From positions 1-9,623 of the forward strand of contig DATEYP010000092.1 in assembly GCA_035256085.1 (NCBI GenBank): a stretch of DNA of 9,623 nt. The letters run 5' to 3'. Within the stretch, counting starts at the first letter, position 1, and each line of letters starts with the position of its first letter. Made by a program: the position numbers and the translations under genes. The DNA is from UBA6901 sp035256085 (lineage in GTDB: Bacteria; Pseudomonadota; Gammaproteobacteria; Acidiferrobacterales; UBA6901). Below are positions 5,817 to 9,623 of this stretch, piece after piece. The notes under the pieces are model-generated. The model saw nothing but the letters and a program-made list of their open reading frames with translations. It searched no databases and was not told the DNA's origin.

Positions 5817-6911
5817 TCACGCCAGTCGCGCGGTGATGCGCCAATCACGGCCAATGGCGCGCACATCTTGAATGTCGAGCGCACTGCGATCTTGCATGCT
5901 GTCGAGCCCGGGAATTTCGAACAGGCCGCGCGCCGTGCTGCCGAGCAGATGCGGCGCGAGATAAACCACCAGTTCATCGATCAGCCCGGCTTGCAAAAGG
6001 CTGCCACAGAGGGTTGCGCCCGCCTCGACCAGTATTTCATTCACCTCGCGTTCGGCGAGAATCCGCATCAGCCCCGGCAAGTCGACGCGGTCAACATTGG
6101 CACGCACCACGATCACTTCGGCTCCGGCACGTCTGAGTGCCGCGGCCTGACCGGCATCGGCCACGGCGGTCGCCACCAGGGTTTTACCGGAAAGGCTCAG
6201 CATCCGCGCATCCGGGCGCATGCCGAGGCGTGCATCCACCACCACGCGCAATGGCTGGCGCCCGATGTCGAGGTCGCGCACGGTGAGCGATGGATCGTCC
6301 GCGAGTACGGTGCCGATGCCGGTGAGAATCGCAGAGCTGCGCGCGCGCAGGCGCTGCACGTCCGCACGTGCGTCCACGCCCGTAATCCACTTGCTCTCCC
6401 CGTTCGCGAGCGCTGTGCGCCCATCCAGGCTTGCGGCCAGCTTCACGCGCAGGTACGGCCGGCCCCGCGCCATGCGTGAAATGAAACCGGGATTCAGACG
6501 CTCGGCCTCGGCCTGCAGCAGGCCGATGTCCACGCGAATACCGGCGCGTTCAAGCTCGGCAACACCCCGGCTGCCGACGCGCGGGTTGGGATCAGGCATC
6601 GCGGCCACCACGCGCGCAATACCGGCCCTGACCAGCGCCTCGCTGCACGGCGGAGTGCGGCCATGATGACAGCAGGGCTCCAGCGATACATAGGCCGTCG
6701 CGCCGCGCGCCTGCTGCCCGGCTGCGGCCAGCGCATGCACTTCGGCATGCGGTTCGCCCGCGCGCCTGTGCCAGCCCTCACCGACTATCCGGCTGTCCCG
6801 CACAATCACGCAACCGACCCGTGGATTGGGATCGGTGGTGTAGAGACCATATTTAGCCAGACGCAGGGCGTGCGCCATGTAGCGCACGTCCTCGGGAGAG
6901 GGATTGTTCAT
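5817..6911 (-). CDS. ribD: Bifunctional riboflavin biosynthesis protein RibD (pyrimidine deaminase / reductase)
   Basis: This enzyme deaminates 2,5-diamino-6-ribosylamino-4(3H)-pyrimidinone 5'-phosphate and then reduces the ribosyl group with NADPH, feeding lumazine synthase. Seen: 364 residues, the usual length. The N-terminal cytidine-deaminase-like zinc domain has HAEVHAL (H55, catalytic E57) and PCCHHGRTPPC (C80 and C89 as zinc ligands). The C-terminal dihydrofolate-reductase-like domain begins near 150 with YLRVKLAASLDGRTA, continues SKWITG (173-178) and has the ILTGIGTVLADDPSLT stretch (195-210). Both active sites appear intact. The start codon overlaps the nrdR stop by 4 bp (ATGA), so translation is likely coupled to nrdR. 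Downstream, the unusually long repeat-bearing gap separates it from ribE. Confidence 0.97.
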   Translation of the reverse strand: MNNPSPEDVRYMAHALRLAKYGLYTTDPNPRVGCVIVRDSRIVGEGWHRRAGEPHAEVHALAAAGQQARGATAYVSLEPCCHHGRTPPCSEALVRAGIARVVAAMPDPNPRVGSRGVAELERAGIRVDIGLLQAEAERLNPGFISRMARGRPYLRVKLAASLDGRTALANGESKWITGVDARADVQRLRARSSAILTGIGTVLADDPSLTVRDLDIGRQPLRVVVDARLGMRPDARMLSLSGKTLVATAVADAGQAAALRRAGAEVIVVRANVDRVDLPGLMRILAEREVNEILVEAGATLCGSLLQAGLIDELVVYLAPHLLGSTARGLFEIPGLDSMQDRSALDIQDVRAIGRDWRITARLA

Positions 6912-7423
6912 GACTTGCCGCTGTTGCCGTCTGGAATAAGCTTGAGCTGCTTGTCGCGCACATCCGCGGCCGGTTCATTCTGCAAGCGCTGCACCTCATC
7001 GCGGAAGGCGTCCAGATCCTGAAAGCTCCGGTACACCGAGGCGTAACGCACGTACGCCACCGGATCGAGCTCCTTCAGCTCTTCCATGACCCAGTCACCG
7101 ATGGCGCGTGAATTCACTTCGCGCTCGCCGCTCGTGAGCAGCTTCTGACGGATACGGCCGACGGCCTTTTCGACCGCGGCTGCATCCACCGGACGCTTCT
7201 CCAGTGCACGGGTCATGCCGGCGCGCAACTTGTCCTCGTGGAAGGGTTCGCGCCGGCCGTCGGATTTGACGACCTGCGGAAGGCGTAGCTCGGCACGTTC
7301 GAAGGTGGTGAACCGTTCACTGCACACCTCGCACTCGCGGCGGCGGCGCACCGAGCTGCCGTCTTCGCTCAGGCGCGAATCGATTACCCGGGTCTCATCG
7401 GCGGAGCAGAACGGACAGCGCAT
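6908..7423 (-). CDS. nrdR: Transcriptional repressor NrdR
   Basis: NrdR binds NrdR boxes upstream of ribonucleotide reductase operons and represses them according to the ATP/dATP state sensed by its ATP-cone. Seen: 171 residues starting MRCPFC. The zinc ribbon uses C3, C6, C31 and C34 (CPFC...CEVC) and contains the RRRREC stretch. The ATP-cone follows at about residues 49-139 (LPQVVKSDGRREPF, then EELKELDPVAYVRYASVYR). After it comes a short tail that is somewhat longer than the shortest family members. No nrd genes are in the window, so targets are elsewhere. The start lacks a recognisable Shine-Dalgarno: the sequence directly upstream is the heptamer repeat hairpin that fills the glyA-nrdR gap. 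The 3' end overlaps ribD by 4 bp. Confidence 0.97.
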   Translation of the reverse strand: MRCPFCSADETRVIDSRLSEDGSSVRRRRECEVCSERFTTFERAELRLPQVVKSDGRREPFHEDKLRAGMTRALEKRPVDAAAVEKAVGRIRQKLLTSGEREVNSRAIGDWVMEELKELDPVAYVRYASVYRSFQDLDAFRDEVQRLQNEPAADVRDKQLKLIPDGNSGKS

Positions 7424-7431
7424 GACTTCAG

Positions 7432-7499
7432 ATACAAGGGGAAAGATGCAAGATACAAGGAAAACCAGGCCCTTGTATCTTGTACCTTGTATCTTGTAT
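7432..7499. repeat. Heptamer tandem array in inverted orientation forming a long hairpin (glyA-nrdR gap)
   Basis: The right arm is four contiguous heptamers: CTTGTAT (7472), CTTGTAC (7479), CTTGTAT (7486), CTTGTAT (7493). The left arm has the complementary heptamer in the same 7-bp register: ATACAAG (7432), a diverged GGGAAAG (7439), ATGCAAG (7446), ATACAAG (7453). The inner arms CAAGATACAAGG (7449-7460) and CCTTGTATCTTG (7471-7482) are perfectly complementary over 12 bp around a 10-nt loop. The outer pair 7430-7439/7485-7494 adds 10 more. The array begins 4 nt beyond the glyA stop and ends within about 8 nt of the nrdR start, filling essentially the whole gap. There is no U-tract, so it is unlikely to be a plain terminator. 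Confidence 0.85.
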
Positions 7500-7503
7500 C
7501 TGC

Positions 7504-8760
<1,257 letters not shown>

Positions 8761-8772
8761 CCCGATTTTTCG

Positions 8773-8778
8773 CCTCCT
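8773..8778 (-). promoter_or_regulatory. glyA ribosome-binding site
   Basis: CCTCCT on the plus strand, that is AGGAGG on the minus strand, lies 12 nt before the glyA ATG at 8760. It is the only perfect anti-Shine-Dalgarno match before any gene in the window and it decides the start against ATG 8745. The spacing is slightly longer than the common 5-9 nt. Confidence 0.75.
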
Positions 8779-8803
8779 GTGCCGCTGGACGTCATATCAA
8801 GCC

Positions 8804-8970
8804 AAATGGCGTGATAACAGACCATGCCCCCTGGAAATGGCATAGGATAGCCAATCCCCGCCACAAATGCATGATATTCATCGAAATTTGACCATGTACG
8901 TCTTGTCGATGGGCCAGACGGCTACGCCTGGCGATTGACGGAAATCCATAAACTTCAATGGCATAGATAT
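8804..8970 (+). promoter_or_regulatory. Iterated AAATGGCATnGATA-like motifs in the divergent glyA/sensor intergenic region
   Basis: The 336-bp region 8761-9096 has no gene I can support. It holds AAATGGCGTGATAA (8804), AAATGGCATAGGATA (8835), AAATGCATGATA (8865) and CAATGGCATAGATA (8956), plus a weaker TGGCGATTGA (8929). The common core starts at 8807, 8838, 8868, 8929 and 8959, so the intervals are 31, 30, 61 and 30 bp, close to three helical turns or a double. Repeated same-face sites suggest an operator array for a regulator of glyA, of the sensor gene, or both. An imperfect hairpin GCCAG...CTGGC (8913-8917, 8928-8932) also lies here. No glycine riboswitch or other RNA element was recognised. 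Confidence 0.4.
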
Positions 8971-9096
8971 TGCTCATAAATCACCCACACAGCTTCATTT
9001 TTATACCCCTGCCAAAGTCTTTGGACCTGAATGGAGTCAAACGGGCAATCTCAAACACGGACGACCGGGAACCAACGGAGTGGCGGCATCCAGCAC

Positions 9097-9623
9097 ATGA
9101 GCAATCCTGTACCACCGTCAAGACTGCCTGGACGTTTCCGCTTCGGTGTTCGCGAAAAGGTTGCGTTGATCCTGCTTGCCACCTTGGTGATTACGCTCAG
9201 TGTCAGCAGCCTGCTTGCCCTGCGCGCGCACAAACAGGACATTCTTGAAGAAACCAACCTGCGTGGCCAAGAGGCGGCACATTTCATCGCCCAGCACCTC
9301 GCGTACAGCGTGGTGAGCTATGACTACCACACCCTTGAGCTCCTGTTACAGAATCTCATCAAGAACGAAGACATCGTGTTTGCACGCGTAGACAATACGC
9401 GCGGCAATGTCATGGCCGTGGCCGGTACACCGCCCAATGCGCCGCTAAACACACAGCTCTACCGCGCGGACATCCGGCTTAACGGCGACACCCTCGGGCG
9501 ACTGCATCTTGGCATGTCCACCGAGCGCATGTCCCGGACTCTCGCGACCCGGCAGCGCGAAGCGCTGATCAGCCAACTCCTGGCGGTAGTGGTCGTGATG
9601 CTGGCGGGCTTTCTGGCCTTGTC
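9097..9623 (+). CDS. Membrane sensor protein, N-terminal part (two TM segments and periplasmic domain), cut by window edge
   Basis: Seen: the frame is open from ATG 9097 to the window end (175 codons, no stop). A basic cytoplasmic N-terminus ending GRFRFGVREK leads into TM1 (about 22-42). A periplasmic region of about 115 residues (43-156) follows, with a helical first part (DILEETNLRGQEAAHFIAQH) and then YDYHTLELLLQNLIKNEDIV and FARVDNTRGNVMAVAG. TM2 begins at about 157 and is still running at the edge. This is the architecture of a single-Cache-like sensor as found in histidine kinases, diguanylate cyclases/phosphodiesterases and chemoreceptors; the output domain is outside the window, so its class cannot be decided. 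Start: an in-frame ATG at 9031 directly after a TGA would add 22 polar residues, and neither start has a well-spaced Shine-Dalgarno. It is divergent from glyA. Confidence 0.85.
   Translation, partial: MSNPVPPSRLPGRFRFGVREKVALILLATLVITLSVSSLLALRAHKQDILEETNLRGQEAAHFIAQHLAYSVVSYDYHTLELLLQNLIKNEDIVFARVDNTRGNVMAVAGTPPNAPLNTQLYRADIRLNGDTLGRLHLGMSTERMSRTLATRQREALISQLLAVVVVMLAGFLAL

Noticed and set aside
8906..8938. Imperfect hairpin TCGATGGGCCAG / CTGGCGATTGA as a terminator or sRNA
   Set aside because: Only a 5-bp perfect core with an internal loop and no T-run; not enough to call.
8761..9096. Possible glycine riboswitch or small RNA before glyA
   Set aside because: No tandem aptamer cores or conserved junction sequences were seen; the region shows only short repeated motifs.

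Overview
The window looks like a chromosomal segment of a moderately GC-rich gammaproteobacterium. The gene order glyA - nrdR - ribD - ribE - (ribB-type gene), all on the minus strand, is the familiar gammaproteobacterial one-carbon/riboflavin cluster. No closer taxonomic assignment is safe from sequence alone.

Layout from right to left along the minus-strand operon: glyA (serine hydroxymethyltransferase), a 70-bp heptamer-repeat hairpin, nrdR (zinc-ribbon/ATP-cone repressor of ribonucleotide reductase genes), ribD overlapping nrdR by 4 bp, a 234-bp repeat-bearing gap, ribE (riboflavin synthase), and, after a 3.8-kb interruption, the ribB-type gene. Its 3' end runs off the left edge. That last gene reads as RibBX rather than RibBA: the dihydroxybutanone-phosphate synthase domain is intact, but the C-terminal GTP-cyclohydrolase-II-like domain has lost the zinc cysteines and the substrate signature.

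The interruption between ribE and ribBX is the unusual part. It holds three genes on the opposite (plus) strand: a Hanks-type Ser/Thr kinase with one membrane segment, a small lipoprotein of unrecognised family, and a second paralogous membrane-anchored kinase. Both kinases keep all catalytic motifs. Their proline-rich, presumably periplasmic tails have diverged but end in nearly the same sequence, (R/K)YD(S/A)L(R/K)KAWG(S/G). The lipoprotein would share the periplasmic/outer-membrane side with those tails. I infer a kinase-lipoprotein-kinase envelope-signalling module inserted into, and splitting, the riboflavin operon.

At the right edge a plus-strand gene, divergent from glyA, encodes the N-terminus of a two-TM sensor protein whose output domain lies outside the window. 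The 336-bp glyA/sensor intergenic region carries four to five degenerate copies of an AAATGGCATnGATA-like motif spaced at about 30 bp or multiples of it. No RNA genes, CRISPR arrays, transposases or canonical riboswitches were found.
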